From an uncultured SAR116 cluster alpha proteobacterium (GTDB lineage: Bacteria > Pseudomonadota > Alphaproteobacteria > Puniceispirillales > Marisalimonadaceae), in NCBI GenBank assembly GCA_902593735.1, contig CACJJL010000013.1, positions 1 through 60,447 on the forward strand: DNA of 60,447 nt, in the 5' to 3' direction. The position numbers were made by a program, and so were the translations under genes. Of the stretch, positions 1 through 9,005 are shown piece by piece (the first letter of the stretch is position 1; every line of letters begins with the position of its first letter). Under the pieces are notes generated by a model, which saw nothing but the letters and a program-made list of their open reading frames with translations, ran no database searches and had not been told where the DNA came from.

Positions 1-1
1 G

Positions 2-1390
2 TCTTCAGATAATTATGATCCTGAAAGCATCAAGTTATGTGTTGAAAAGTTAAAAGAAGAATTTGGTCAGCAATTTTCAGATAGCCAGAGTATTTTAGAA
101 CAACATACTCATACTATGACAATACATGAATCTGAATTACCTAATGGTGTTGTCTTTGTTGAAACTAAGGAGGATGTTCAAAAAGTTGTAAATATTTGTG
201 ATGAATATAAGTGCCCAATTATTCCATTTGGTGTAGGTTCTTCCTTCGAAGGGCATCTCAATGCACCTTTTGGAGGAATTTCTATAGATATGAATAATAT
301 GAACAAAATATTAAAGGTATATCAAGATGACCTTTTAGTTGTTGTTCAACCTGGTGTAACGAGAGAACAGCTTAATACCTATCTTAGGGACACAGGTTTG
401 TTTTTTCCAATTGATCCAGGAGCAAATGCCTCAATAGGTGGAATGACTGCTACACGAGCATCAGGAACAAATGCAGTTCGTTATGGTACAATGAAAGATA
501 ATGTTATAGCTTTAGAGGTAGTTACTCCAGACGGTCAAATAATTAAAACAGCAAATAAGGCAAGAAAAAGTTCTGCGGGATATGATTTAACAAGGCTAAT
601 GGTTGGTTCTGAAGGGACTTTGGGTATAACGACAGAGATCACCCTCAAACTTTATGGTATACCAGAAGTTATAGCTGGTGGAAGAGTAAGTTTCCCAACA
701 GTAAAAGATGCTACTGATGCTGTAATTATGACTATTCAAGCAGGTATTCCAGTTGCAAGAATTGAATTTATGGACACCGCTCAGGTTATAGCTGTAAATA
801 ATTATTCAAAAACAAATCTTCCTGAAGCTCCATTGTTGTTGGTAGAATTTCACGGAAGTCAATCATCTGTTGATGAGCAGTCAGAGTTATTTGGAGAGAT
901 ATCGTCTGATTTTGGTGGTAAAGATTTTGAATGGACATCCAATAATGAAGAAAGAAATAAATTATGGAAAGCAAGACATGATGCTTATTGGTCATGTAGA
1001 GCTGTAAGGCCAGAAGCAGAACTTTATTCTACTGATGTTTGTGTTCCGATTTCAAAATTATCAGACTGTATTACAGAAACGATTGAAGATATGGAACAAA
1101 ATGAATTAATAGGTCCAATAGTAAGTCATGCAGGAGATGGAAATTTTCACGTTGCACTATTAATTGATAAAAACAACAAAACTGAGTTAGAAAAATTAGA
1201 CAAATTTTTAATTAGGATATCAGATAGAGCAATAAGAATGGATGGTACATGCACTGGTGAACATGGTGTTGGACAAGGTAAAAGAAAATACATGCTTAAA
1301 GAGTTAGGTAATGCAGTAAACGTTATGAAAAGTGTAAAAGAAGCTTTTGATCCTCATAAAATAATGAATCCAGGAAAACTTTTCTTGTAA
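2..1390 (+). CDS. FAD-binding oxidase, D-lactate dehydrogenase/GlcD family (5'-partial)
   Basis: Predicted FAD-linked dehydrogenase of D-2-hydroxy acids such as D-lactate or glycolate, passing electrons to the respiratory chain. The reading frame is open to the window edge, so the start lies outside; 462 residues are visible, close to full length for the family. The ATG at 116 falls inside the frame and is not the likely start. The PCMH-type FAD domain shows PFGVGSSFEGHL and GANASIGGMTATRASGTNA; the C-terminal FAD-oxidase domain has SHAGDGNFH and ends with the family motif GEHGVGQGKRKYM. No GlcE or GlcF partner is visible, which favours a single-subunit D-lactate dehydrogenase over glycolate oxidase. 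Substrate is inferred. Confidence 0.88.
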   Translation, partial: SSDNYDPESIKLCVEKLKEEFGQQFSDSQSILEQHTHTMTIHESELPNGVVFVETKEDVQKVVNICDEYKCPIIPFGVGSSFEGHLNAPFGGISIDMNNMNKILKVYQDDLLVVVQPGVTREQLNTYLRDTGLFFPIDPGANASIGGMTATRASGTNAVRYGTMKDNVIALEVVTPDGQIIKTANKARKSSAGYDLTRLMVGSEGTLGITTEITLKLYGIPEVIAGGRVSFPTVKDATDAVIMTIQAGIPVARIEFMDTAQVIAVNNYSKTNLPEAPLLLVEFHGSQSSVDEQSELFGEISSDFGGKDFEWTSNNEERNKLWKARHDAYWSCRAVRPEAELYSTDVCVPISKLSDCITETIEDMEQNELIGPIVSHAGDGNFHVALLIDKNNKTELEKLDKFLIRISDRAIRMDGTCTGEHGVGQGKRKYMLKELGNAVNVMKSVKEAFDPHKIMNPGKLFL

Positions 1391-1471
1391 TGTTGCATTA
1401 ACAGCATTCATAGTATAATTAACAGTTTATATTTCAAAGTTCAACGTGTAGAGAATCTTCTATAAATTCAG

Positions 1472-2074
1472 ATGATTACATATATAATTATTAGTTTTTT
1501 AATGATGGTTACGCCTGGTCCAGGTGTACTATCTTTAGCTGGTGTTGGTGCAGGCTTTGGTTGGAAAGTTGGTATGATGTATCTTATTGGCTTATTTTTA
1601 GGAACTAATGGAGTTGCACTATTAGTAGTTTTAGGGTTCAAAAAATTTTTATTTGAGATAGATGGTGTTGAAATAACCTTCTTGCTACTTTCTTTATCTT
1701 ATTTATCTTTTTTATCTTGGCGAATAGCTACATCTGACAACAAGACTGGTTTTAAGCAAAGCTTTAAAGCGCCTAGATTATATGAAGGAATCCTACTACA
1801 ATTTGTTAATCCTAAAGCTTATGTTGTTCAAGGTCATTTGTTTGTAGTATTATCTCTTGGAATAGAGTCATTTAATACTGAAATTGTTGTAAAATTTATT
1901 ATTGTTAATTCTATCTGGATACCAATACATTTATTATGGCTTTGGTTAGGAACAAGTTTAAAGAAATGGTCACTAGGTGTTAATAAACAAGTTTGGGTTA
2001 ATAGGGGAATGGGCCTAGCTTTGTTTGCTGTTGTGGTACTTTCCGCTTTCATGGAATTAAATTCAGAGATATAA
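1472..2074 (+). CDS. LysE/RhtB family amino-acid exporter
   Basis: Small inner-membrane exporter of the LysE superfamily, 200 residues, the usual family length. The N-terminus carries the typical first helix followed by MVTPGPGVLSLAGVGAGFGW, the conserved TPGP signature of LysE/RhtB proteins, and the rest is about six hydrophobic segments with a positively charged central loop. Members export amino acids or related small metabolites; the substrate here is unknown. No clear Shine-Dalgarno sequence precedes the ATG. It follows the flavoprotein gene by 81 nt on the same strand. Confidence 0.85.
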   Translation: MITYIIISFLMMVTPGPGVLSLAGVGAGFGWKVGMMYLIGLFLGTNGVALLVVLGFKKFLFEIDGVEITFLLLSLSYLSFLSWRIATSDNKTGFKQSFKAPRLYEGILLQFVNPKAYVVQGHLFVVLSLGIESFNTEIVVKFIIVNSIWIPIHLLWLWLGTSLKKWSLGVNKQVWVNRGMGLALFAVVVLSAFMELNSEI

Positions 2075-2309
2075 ACTGATCAAATTTTAATCATCTGATA
2101 ATTTAACTAATTTTTTATGCTCAAATATTTGGCAAATATATTCTTTGCATCTACACCGATCAAATTTCAGATGACTAGCCAAATGATTCAAGTTAATTAA
2201 TTATGATGTTCAATAAACTTCCCCGTTTAATTGTACTTTATAACTAATACATTCCTCCCTAGATATTAGTTTATATTAGGTGCAGAGGATCTCCTTAAAA
2301 TCCTCACCA

Positions 2310-3044
2310 TTAATAAGTAGCTCTACCACCTGAAATGTCAAAAACACCAGCTGTAGTGAAGCTATTTTCTTTACTCGCTAAGAAAGTAATTAAAGATGAA
2401 ATCTCATCAACTGTTACAAACCTTTTCCTTGGTATTTTAGATAGCATATACTCAATAAATTCTTGTGACACTTGATCTAAAATTCTTGTTTTCGCTGTTG
2501 CAGGAGTAATACAATTAACTGCAATATCTTGATCAGCTGTTTCTTTTCCTAGAGATTTGGTTAAACCAATAACAGCAGCCTTTGATGCTGAGTAAGCAGG
2601 AGCATTAGGGTTGCCTTCTTTTCCAGCAATAGAGGCTATGTTAATTATCCTACCATAACCATTTTGTCTCATTCTTTTAACAACATATTTGTTACAATAA
2701 AAAACACCATTAACATTAACGTTAAAAACTTTTGACCACTCTTCAACTGGATAATCCCAGGTTGAATAGGTGGGACCTGCTATACCTGCACTACAAACTA
2801 ATATATCAATTTTCTTAAGCTGGTTAATTGTTTCTGCAGTAGCTTTCTCTACAACTTGATTGTCAGTTTGATCAACTTCTAAAAAATGGCAATTAAGTTC
2901 TTTTGCAGCGTCCATGCCCATTTTTTTATCAATGTCCCAAATCATAACTTCACAGCCATCATTAATAAATCTTTTTGCAGTTGCTAGTCCAATGCCTTGA
3001 GCTCCACCGGTAATAACTGCAGTTTGCCCATTAAAATTAGCCAT
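2310..3044 (-). CDS. SDR family oxidoreductase (FabG-like)
   Basis: NAD(P)-dependent short-chain dehydrogenase/reductase, 244 residues. The cofactor motif TGGAQGIG is at residues 12-19, catalytic Ser138 lies in IASIAGKEG, and the YSASK motif gives Tyr151 and Lys155, so all catalytic residues are present. The start is the ATG at 3044, five bases after a GGAGG; a GTG six bases upstream overlaps that site and is less likely. The gene is divergent from the DUF2938 gene. Sequence resembles 3-oxoacyl-ACP reductase-type and 2-hydroxycyclohexane-type dehydrogenases; the substrate cannot be read from the sequence. Confidence 0.9.
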   Translation of the reverse strand: MANFNGQTAVITGGAQGIGLATAKRFINDGCEVMIWDIDKKMGMDAAKELNCHFLEVDQTDNQVVEKATAETINQLKKIDILVCSAGIAGPTYSTWDYPVEEWSKVFNVNVNGVFYCNKYVVKRMRQNGYGRIINIASIAGKEGNPNAPAYSASKAAVIGLTKSLGKETADQDIAVNCITPATAKTRILDQVSQEFIEYMLSKIPRKRFVTVDEISSLITFLASKENSFTTAGVFDISGGRATY

Positions 3045-3111
3045 AAACACCTCCCTGTATTTGATTTGGTTTATATATAAAAATATATTAACAATAGATA
3101 TATTTCATATT

Positions 3112-3126
3112 AACACTTATAGTGTT
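3112..3126. promoter_or_regulatory. inverted repeat, candidate operator
   Basis: The half sites AACACT and AGTGTT are separated by TAT, a perfect 6-3-6 inverted repeat in the short region between the divergent SDR and DUF2938 genes. It has the size of a dimeric regulator site. No regulator gene is adjacent, so the role is inferred only. Confidence 0.3.
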
Positions 3127-3180
3127 TTATATTGTTCATCTATCCAATGCTAGAAAAATTTTAAAAATAGAGGAAGTTTG

Positions 3181-3657
3181 ATGGAAATATTTCACATAGT
3201 CATTATTGGGATTGTATCTTGCCTTGCAATGGATATTTGGCAGAGGCTACTTAAATTATTATATGATATAAATCCTTCTGACTGGGGTGTGGTAGGAAGA
3301 TGGTTTTTATTAGTAGTGTCTAGAGGAAAAATTTATAATCCTACTATCGATGAAGAAGCTCCAATTAAAAATGAATTAATTATTGGCTGGTTAGTTCATT
3401 ATTCCGTTGCAATTTTGTATTCAGTATTTTTTTTTATTTTATTAGAATATCAAATATGTAGTGCATCTCTTATGAATGGCATTGTTTTTGGTTTGATAAG
3501 TGTAATTGTTCCTTGTTTTTTTTTTATGCCAGTTTTAGGTAAAGGTTTTTTAGGGTTAAAGACCCCGTCACCACTTATGGCTTGTTCTTTAGCAGTTGGA
3601 AGTCATATTGCTATTGGTGGACCAATTGGTGGGTTTTATCAGATACTTGGATACTAA
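3181..3657 (+). CDS. DUF2938-like integral membrane protein
   Basis: A protein of 158 residues with about four or five membrane segments. The N-terminal helix continues into AMDIWQRLLK, then the DWGVVGRWFL pattern, a hydrophilic loop, further hydrophobic helices and a PSPLMACSLAVGSHIAIG stretch, which together match the DUF2938 family as I recall it. Function is unknown for the family. A GAGGAA lies just upstream of the ATG at 3181; a TTG immediately before it is the alternative start. It is followed 28 nt later by otnC on the same strand. Confidence 0.7.
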   Translation: MEIFHIVIIGIVSCLAMDIWQRLLKLLYDINPSDWGVVGRWFLLVVSRGKIYNPTIDEEAPIKNELIIGWLVHYSVAILYSVFFFILLEYQICSASLMNGIVFGLISVIVPCFFFMPVLGKGFLGLKTPSPLMACSLAVGSHIAIGGPIGGFYQILGY

Positions 3658-3685
3658 ATTAAGATGTGCGGATTGAGTATTTAAA

Positions 3686-4333
3686 ATGAATGAAAATAAA
3701 TTAAGAGAGCAAATATGTCTTATAGCTACTTCTATTTTTGATAGAGGTTTAACACATGGTTCAACTGGAAATATTTCAGTACGTTTAGATGATAACAATA
3801 TATTAGTTACCCCCACTGGTTCTTCTTTTGGTAGAATCGATCCAAACCAAATAGTCAAGGTTACGAAATCTGGTGAAATAATTGGTTCTACAACTCCTAC
3901 AAAAGAATTACCTCTTCATCAGGCTTTTTATGAAACAAGAGGAATAAAATCTGGTGCAGTTGTCCATCTTCATTCAACTTATTCAGTAGCATTATCAATG
4001 ATACCTGGAATAAATGAAGATAATGTGTTGCCTTCATATACTCCTTACTCCGTTATGTTATTAGGTAAGGTAAAATTACTTCCTTTCTTTGTGCCAGGAG
4101 ATCCGGCTATGGGTGATGCAATTAAAGGTCTTGCTGGTAAAAGATCCGCTGTTCTTCTTGCTAATCACGGACCTGTTGTTTCTGGTAAAGACTTAGAATC
4201 TGCTGTAAATGCTATTGAAGAATTAGAGGCCACTGCTAAACTAGCTCTAATTTTAAGAGATACAGGTGCAATAGAGTTAAAAATTTCACAAATAGAAAAG
4301 GTTGTAAATAAATTTAATATAGAATGGGACTAA
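3686..4333 (+). CDS. otnC: 3-oxo-tetronate 4-phosphate decarboxylase (class II aldolase family)
   Basis: Class II aldolase-fold enzyme of 215 residues that resembles E. coli YgbL/OtnC along its length, including STGNIS, TPTGSSFG, the YTPYSVM segment and the LLPFFVPGD segment. The zinc ligands His94 and His96 are in VVHLHST, His161 in ANHGPVV, and the catalytic Glu is Glu74. In characterised systems OtnC decarboxylates 3-oxo-tetronate 4-phosphate to dihydroxyacetone phosphate in the cytosol. The next gene is an OtnI homologue four bases downstream, supporting the assignment. The usual partner kinase OtnK is absent from this window. Confidence 0.85.
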   Translation: MNENKLREQICLIATSIFDRGLTHGSTGNISVRLDDNNILVTPTGSSFGRIDPNQIVKVTKSGEIIGSTTPTKELPLHQAFYETRGIKSGAVVHLHSTYSVALSMIPGINEDNVLPSYTPYSVMLLGKVKLLPFFVPGDPAMGDAIKGLAGKRSAVLLANHGPVVSGKDLESAVNAIEELEATAKLALILRDTGAIELKISQIEKVVNKFNIEWD

Positions 4334-4337
4334 TGTA

Positions 4338-5105
4338 ATGTTTAAGTTTTCAGCTAATCTAGGTCTTTTGTGGACAGAAATGTCTCAAATTGATGCTATT
4401 CATAAAGCAAAAGAAAATGGTTTTGATGCAGTAGAGTTTCAGTTTCCTTATCAATATGATTGTAAAGAAATTAAAGAAGCTCTTGATGAAGTAAATTTGC
4501 CTGTTATAGGCATTAATACAATTAAAGGGGATGTTGATAAAGGTGATAATGGCTTGTTAGCTGTACCTTCAAGGGTGTCTGAAGCTAGAGATGCATTACT
4601 ACAAGCATTTGAATATGCAAAGGTAATTAAATCAAAAAACATTCATGCAATGGCAGGTGTTACAGATTTATCGACAAAATCTCTCGTGACGTTTATAGAT
4701 AATTTAAAGTTTGCAAAAGAATTAGTAAAAGATAGTAATATTGGCTTGGTCATTGAACCATTAAATTTAAATGATAATCCAGGATATTTTTTGACGAGAG
4801 TAGAACAGGCAAAGGAGATTTGTGAGCTTGTAGGCCCTGATAGTATAAAAATTATGTTTGATTTTTATCACATTCAAATCAATCAAGGTAATGTCATTAA
4901 TAGATTTGAAGACAACTTACCTTACATTGGGCACGTGCAAATAGCATCTGTTAAAGGTAGATGTGAACCAGATAGGGGAGAATTAGATTTTTCTTATATA
5001 ATCCCAGAAATATATAAATTAGGTTATAAGGGTATGGTTGGAGCTGAATATAAGCCAAGAACCACAACGGATGAAGGAATTGCCTGGATGGATAATTTTA
5101 AATAA
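4338..5105 (+). CDS. otnI: 2-oxo-tetronate isomerase / hydroxypyruvate isomerase family
   Basis: TIM-barrel sugar isomerase of 255 residues in the Hyi/OtnI group. Metal ligands typical of the AP-endonuclease-2 fold are visible: Glu140 (LVIEP), Asp175 (MFDFYH), Gln201 (HVQIAS) and Glu237 (GAEYKPR). The C-terminal pattern with EPDRGELDFSYI and AEYKPR is very like E. coli OtnI. OtnI interconverts 2-oxo- and 3-oxo-tetronate, feeding the kinase and then OtnC. It sits four bases after otnC and 20 before an aldo/keto reductase. Hydroxypyruvate isomerase is the alternative activity. Confidence 0.85.
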   Translation: MFKFSANLGLLWTEMSQIDAIHKAKENGFDAVEFQFPYQYDCKEIKEALDEVNLPVIGINTIKGDVDKGDNGLLAVPSRVSEARDALLQAFEYAKVIKSKNIHAMAGVTDLSTKSLVTFIDNLKFAKELVKDSNIGLVIEPLNLNDNPGYFLTRVEQAKEICELVGPDSIKIMFDFYHIQINQGNVINRFEDNLPYIGHVQIASVKGRCEPDRGELDFSYIIPEIYKLGYKGMVGAEYKPRTTTDEGIAWMDNFK

Positions 5106-5125
5106 AATTGACTGAAGGATTTTAA

Positions 5126-6094
5126 ATGAAAATAATCAGACAATATGGTCCAAATAAATTAGAAAACTCCTCATTATGTTTTGGAACGATGCAGTTCGGT
5201 GATGGAGCAGATGAACGTGATAGCCAGGAAATGTATGAGGCATGTCGTGAAAATGGTATTAATTTTTTTGATACTGCATTTGTTTATACTGGAGGCAAAT
5301 CTGAAAAAATTCTTGGAAACCTAATTAGAGAAGAACGCGAAAAAATTATTCTAATAACAAAAGCAGGTTCAGTTGGAGGTTCAAGTGGAAAAAATATTAG
5401 ATCACAATTAGAACAGAGTCTTAAAAGATTAAACCAGGACTATGTTGATATTTTTTTCTTACATCATTGGGATGATAATGTACCATTAGAAGAAACATTT
5501 GAAACACTTCAAAAATTAAAAGCAGAAAAAAAATTTTTTCAACTAGGTGTTTCTAATTTTTCTGCATGGCAGGTTCTCAAAGCTAATTTAGTCGCTCAAA
5601 AACATAATTTTCCATCAGTGGATATTCTTCAACCTATGTACAATATTGTTAAAAGACAGGCTGAAGTAGAAATTCTTCCTATGGCAAAATCTGAAGATAT
5701 TGGTGTAATAAGTTATAGTCCTTTAGGTGGTGGACTTCTTACTGGTAAATATGCTTCATCAATTTCATCAAGTAAAAACTCATCTGGTAGACTACATGAA
5801 AATGAAAAATACAAAATTAGATATGGTCAAGATTGGATGTACAAAGCTGCGCATTCTCTAAAAAATTTGGCTAATCAATTAAATTATGACCCTATTGCTT
5901 TAGCAGTTGCTTGGGTTTTAAACAATGATGCAGTAACTGCTCCAATCATAAGTGCTAGAAATCTAAAACAACTAAAACCTTCTTTAGATTCAGTTAAAAT
6001 TTCATTAGATAATGAAACTTACAAATTAATATCAAACGTCAGTCCAACTCCTGCTCCAGCAACTGACAGATTAGAAGAAGTTAGTGAAAATTAA
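5126..6094 (+). CDS. aldo/keto reductase
   Basis: NAD(P)H-dependent aldo/keto reductase with a TIM barrel, 322 residues. Asp and Tyr of the catalytic tetrad are in FFDTAFVYTGG, Lys in LITKAG and His in FLHHWDD. The cofactor end of the barrel shows ISYSPLGGGLLTGKY. It is probably cotranscribed with otnC and otnI upstream and the metallo-beta-lactamase gene 16 nt downstream. Oxidation of a sugar or sugar lactol to a lactone for the next enzyme would be logical but is an inference. Confidence 0.88.
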   Translation: MKIIRQYGPNKLENSSLCFGTMQFGDGADERDSQEMYEACRENGINFFDTAFVYTGGKSEKILGNLIREEREKIILITKAGSVGGSSGKNIRSQLEQSLKRLNQDYVDIFFLHHWDDNVPLEETFETLQKLKAEKKFFQLGVSNFSAWQVLKANLVAQKHNFPSVDILQPMYNIVKRQAEVEILPMAKSEDIGVISYSPLGGGLLTGKYASSISSSKNSSGRLHENEKYKIRYGQDWMYKAAHSLKNLANQLNYDPIALAVAWVLNNDAVTAPIISARNLKQLKPSLDSVKISLDNETYKLISNVSPTPAPATDRLEEVSEN

Positions 6095-6110
6095 ATAAGG
6101 AATTTTTTTT

Positions 6111-6926
6111 TTGGAAACAGCTATTGAAAAAAATTGGGAAGTTTTTGCGTTAAAGTACGCTGAAAGAGCAGATAGAACGCGGAGTGATAGTTTCATTTTT
6201 GATGATCATTCTCATCAAGCTCATACTATTGATTATTTTATTTGGGTTCTAAAATCTGAAAAAGATATTATTGTTGTAGATACTGGATATGATTACGATG
6301 AAGCAAAAAGAAGAGACAGACCAATTCAAAGAGCTCCATCAGAGGCTCTTAAAGCTATTAATGTTGAAGCTAATAATGTGACTGACGTGATTATTACCCA
6401 TCTTCACTATGATCATGCAGGAGGATTGAAGGACTTTCCAAATGCAAAATTTCATCTTCAAGAGACAGAAATGGCTTACGCAACTGGTCCTTGCATGTGT
6501 CATCAAACTATTAAAATGCCTTTTACAGGCGAACATGTATGTGAGATGGTTAAAAACCTATACTCCGGCAGGGTAATTTTTTATAATGGTATCGGATCAA
6601 TCAAAAGCGGAATTACTGTTCATTTAATAGGTGGTCATTCAAGAGGTTTGCAATCTGTAAGGGTAAAAACAGAAAATGGATATTTATGTTTAGCTTCAGA
6701 TGCCACACATTTCTATGAAAACTTTCTAATGGCTAAACCCTTTCCTATTGTTGTTGATTTAGAAGATATGCTAAATGGTTTTAAGTTAATTAAAAGCTTG
6801 GCAACAAGTGATGATCTAGTTGTTCCAGGACATGATCCTTTGGTTAAAGATTTTTTCCCTAAAGTAGGAACGTCTGGTTTTGTTTGGAGATTAGATAAAG
6901 GGCCAACTAGTCCAATAAAGATCTAA
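6111..6926 (+). CDS. MBL-fold hydrolase, N-acyl-homoserine-lactonase-like
   Basis: Metallo-beta-lactamase-fold hydrolase of 271 residues. The di-zinc site is complete: HLHYDH gives His97, His99, Asp101 and His102, with His176 (GGHSRG), Asp197 (SDATH) and His241 (PGHDP). The AHL-lactonase-type layout suggests lactone hydrolysis; next to sugar-acid genes, a sugar lactone is at least as likely a substrate as a quorum signal. It begins with TTG, preceded by TAAGGA; no in-frame ATG lies nearby. The last 20 bases overlap the end of the opposing SAF-domain gene. Confidence 0.8.
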   Translation: METAIEKNWEVFALKYAERADRTRSDSFIFDDHSHQAHTIDYFIWVLKSEKDIIVVDTGYDYDEAKRRDRPIQRAPSEALKAINVEANNVTDVIITHLHYDHAGGLKDFPNAKFHLQETEMAYATGPCMCHQTIKMPFTGEHVCEMVKNLYSGRVIFYNGIGSIKSGITVHLIGGHSRGLQSVRVKTENGYLCLASDATHFYENFLMAKPFPIVVDLEDMLNGFKLIKSLATSDDLVVPGHDPLVKDFFPKVGTSGFVWRLDKGPTSPIKI

Positions 6927-8223
6927 AGTTTTTTTCCATAGACCTTCTATATGCAATAGTGGTATCATCTAAAGAATAATCTACATCTTTCCATGTTAAA
7001 ATTTGATCTTCGTTTATATCCTTATTAAGTTTTATTCCATGTGCCAGACCTATTGGCAGGGTTTCGTTTAAGAGAGAATCTTTAGCTGGTATCAATTTAC
7101 CCCAAACAGTAGCTCCTCCCTCTCCGTCTAGAATTTCACCTTTTTTTAAGGGTCTTTTCGATGTAGCAATCACATCGCCTGAAAAAGTTTGTGTTTGTCC
7201 GGTTGATTGATTTAATAAAGCCGCGCTAAAAATTGAAATATTCAGTTCCATTCCAATTAAATGAAATGGTTTGTACATTGCAGAAAATTGTCCAGTGCTG
7301 TCAGTGTTCATGCCATATTGTTTAAAACATGAGGCAGCATAATCATTTGGTGCTTTAAGAACAGCGTAAACTCCCCATCTTAAATCTTTAAATACATCTT
7401 TACCATCTCTCTCAAGAGATGAAACCACCTCAACTTGTCCATCATACTCTAACACACCGCCATTATTCTTGGGCTTAAGAACCTCTGCTAGGTCATCCAT
7501 ACCACAAGGAGGAAAAAGTAGACCATTAGAGGGCACTTTAAGATTGCAAGCATTAGCAATTGCTGCCATTTCTAGGCTTGATTTTGTTCCATCAAGGAAA
7601 GAGTTAAACATTTTAGAATTCATCCCAGCTTCATTTGCTTCTTTTTCTGTTAATCCGTAATAATTCCATACCGTTTCAGGTGTAGATTTATGATATTCAG
7701 GAAGATATTTAGTACCTTTACCAGCAGCAGTCACATAAAAGCCATTTGACCTAGCCCAGTCAACAATTTCAGCTGTTAGAGCAGGCTGATCTCCATAAGC
7801 CATAGAATAAACAACACCAGCAGATTTAGCTTCTTTAACTAAAGACGCACCAGCCAATACATCTGCTTCAACATTTACCATTACGATGTGTTTACCGTTC
7901 TGAAATGCTTTTTTAGCATGTAAAATCCCAGCTGATGGATGTCCAGTTGCTTCTACAACAACCTCAACTTCAGATTTTGTTATCGCTTTAATTCCTGAGT
8001 CAACAAATTTGGTCTTAGAAATAAGATCTTCACTCCAACCAACATTTTTACAAGCTCTTCTTGCGTTATCTGGAATAAGATCTGCAATTATTATAATTTC
8101 TAAACCAGGAGTGGTTGGCACCTGACTTAAAAACATAGAACCAAATTTTCCAGCTCCAATTAAGGCAACTTTTACAGGTGCATTATTATCTATTCTTTGT
8201 GAAATCAAACTTTGTAAAAACAT
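6907..8223 (-). CDS. NAD(P)-dependent dehydrogenase with C-terminal SAF domain
   Basis: A protein of 438 residues with an N-terminal Rossmann fold (LIGAGKFGSMF at about 21-31) like that of Gfo/Idh and homoserine dehydrogenases, followed by VVVEATGHPSAG, a central catalytic region, and a SAF-type C-terminal part at roughly 340-405 (KRPLKKGEILDGEGG). Members of this group are often misannotated as flagellar FlgA because of the SAF domain. The reaction is not established to my knowledge; oxidation of a polyol or sugar-acid fits the context. An AGGAT precedes the ATG, and only three bases separate it from the upstream phosphatase gene, so they are an operon. Confidence 0.75.
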   Translation of the reverse strand: MFLQSLISQRIDNNAPVKVALIGAGKFGSMFLSQVPTTPGLEIIIIADLIPDNARRACKNVGWSEDLISKTKFVDSGIKAITKSEVEVVVEATGHPSAGILHAKKAFQNGKHIVMVNVEADVLAGASLVKEAKSAGVVYSMAYGDQPALTAEIVDWARSNGFYVTAAGKGTKYLPEYHKSTPETVWNYYGLTEKEANEAGMNSKMFNSFLDGTKSSLEMAAIANACNLKVPSNGLLFPPCGMDDLAEVLKPKNNGGVLEYDGQVEVVSSLERDGKDVFKDLRWGVYAVLKAPNDYAASCFKQYGMNTDSTGQFSAMYKPFHLIGMELNISIFSAALLNQSTGQTQTFSGDVIATSKRPLKKGEILDGEGGATVWGKLIPAKDSLLNETLPIGLAHGIKLNKDINEDQILTWKDVDYSLDDTTIAYRRSMEKNFRSLLD

Positions 8224-8226
8224 ATC

Positions 8227-8976
8227 CTAATTATTCCCATATATTTGTTCTAATTTATGGATATCATTAACTTTAAGTCCCAGCTGTGAAATGAAATAAT
8301 TTTCTAATGTACTGTATTTTTTGTCTATTTCATCAATAGCTGCATTTAAATAAGATTGCTGGACTTTACCAAGTGTGCTTAACATATTTTTTGTTACTAG
8401 TGAGTCCTGATTTGAAGAGCTAGTACTTTGCTCAGCTGTTGCAGCTTTAATAGTCAATAAATCATTTGAAATAAGATAATTTTCTAAAATTAAATCCATA
8501 GAGTTTTTGAAAACACTTTGTATCATAAAACTTGCTATACCGGTCCTGTCTTTGCCAGCAGAGCAATGAAAAATAATTGGAAATTTCCTTGATTGAAGCA
8601 AAATTTCAAAAAATTTTGTCCAAACCTCTTTATGATTACTAATATACATCCGATAACTATCTTCCATAATTTTTTCATAAGATTTTACACTATCTCCATC
8701 AATTTCTTTTTGTGCAACCATTCTACTAAGAGTGCTTGCTGATATAGGAAGGTTGATATATTTATCTAAAAGTTTACTTGATAAATTATCTGGTGCTTTT
8801 TCAATTTCTTTGGGATCACGAAAATCAATTATAGCGTGAGGGTTTAAATTTTCTACAACTCTAATATCTCGTTCGTTAAGGGTGCTAAGTTTAGCACACC
8901 TAAATAATAAATTTTTTTTCATTTTAGAGCCAATAGACACGTCTCTAAAATTTGAAACTGAATCGATCGTGATCAA
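8227..8976 (-). CDS. tyrosine-phosphatase-family protein (Y_phosphatase3)
   Basis: Protein of 249 residues with the Cys-based phosphatase signature HCSAGKDRTG (Cys138, Arg144). The N-terminal SNFRDV motif and IIDFRDPKEIEK match the bacterial Y_phosphatase3 group (LipA/MptpB-like). These enzymes dephosphorylate phosphotyrosine proteins, phosphoinositides or small phosphate esters. It lies three bases upstream of the SAF-domain dehydrogenase, so a phosphorylated small metabolite is a plausible substrate. The start is a TTG at 8976 behind AAGGAAAA; there is no better ATG upstream of the SNFRDV motif. Confidence 0.82.
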   Translation of the reverse strand: MITIDSVSNFRDVSIGSKMKKNLLFRCAKLSTLNERDIRVVENLNPHAIIDFRDPKEIEKAPDNLSSKLLDKYINLPISASTLSRMVAQKEIDGDSVKSYEKIMEDSYRMYISNHKEVWTKFFEILLQSRKFPIIFHCSAGKDRTGIASFMIQSVFKNSMDLILENYLISNDLLTIKAATAEQSTSSSNQDSLVTKNMLSTLGKVQQSYLNAAIDEIDKKYSTLENYFISQLGLKVNDIHKLEQIYGNN

Positions 8977-9005
8977 AAAAATTTTCCTTGTTTTAAAATG
9001 CTTTA

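Noticed and set aside
116-1390. Full-length gene starting at the ATG at 116.
   Set aside because: The frame is open to the first base and the FAD-domain N-terminus continues upstream, so the gene is cut by the window edge.
2285-2305. GAGGAT and ATCCTC stem near the end of the SDR gene as a terminator.
   Set aside because: The stem is only 6 bp, the loop is 9 bases and no T-run follows on the gene strand.
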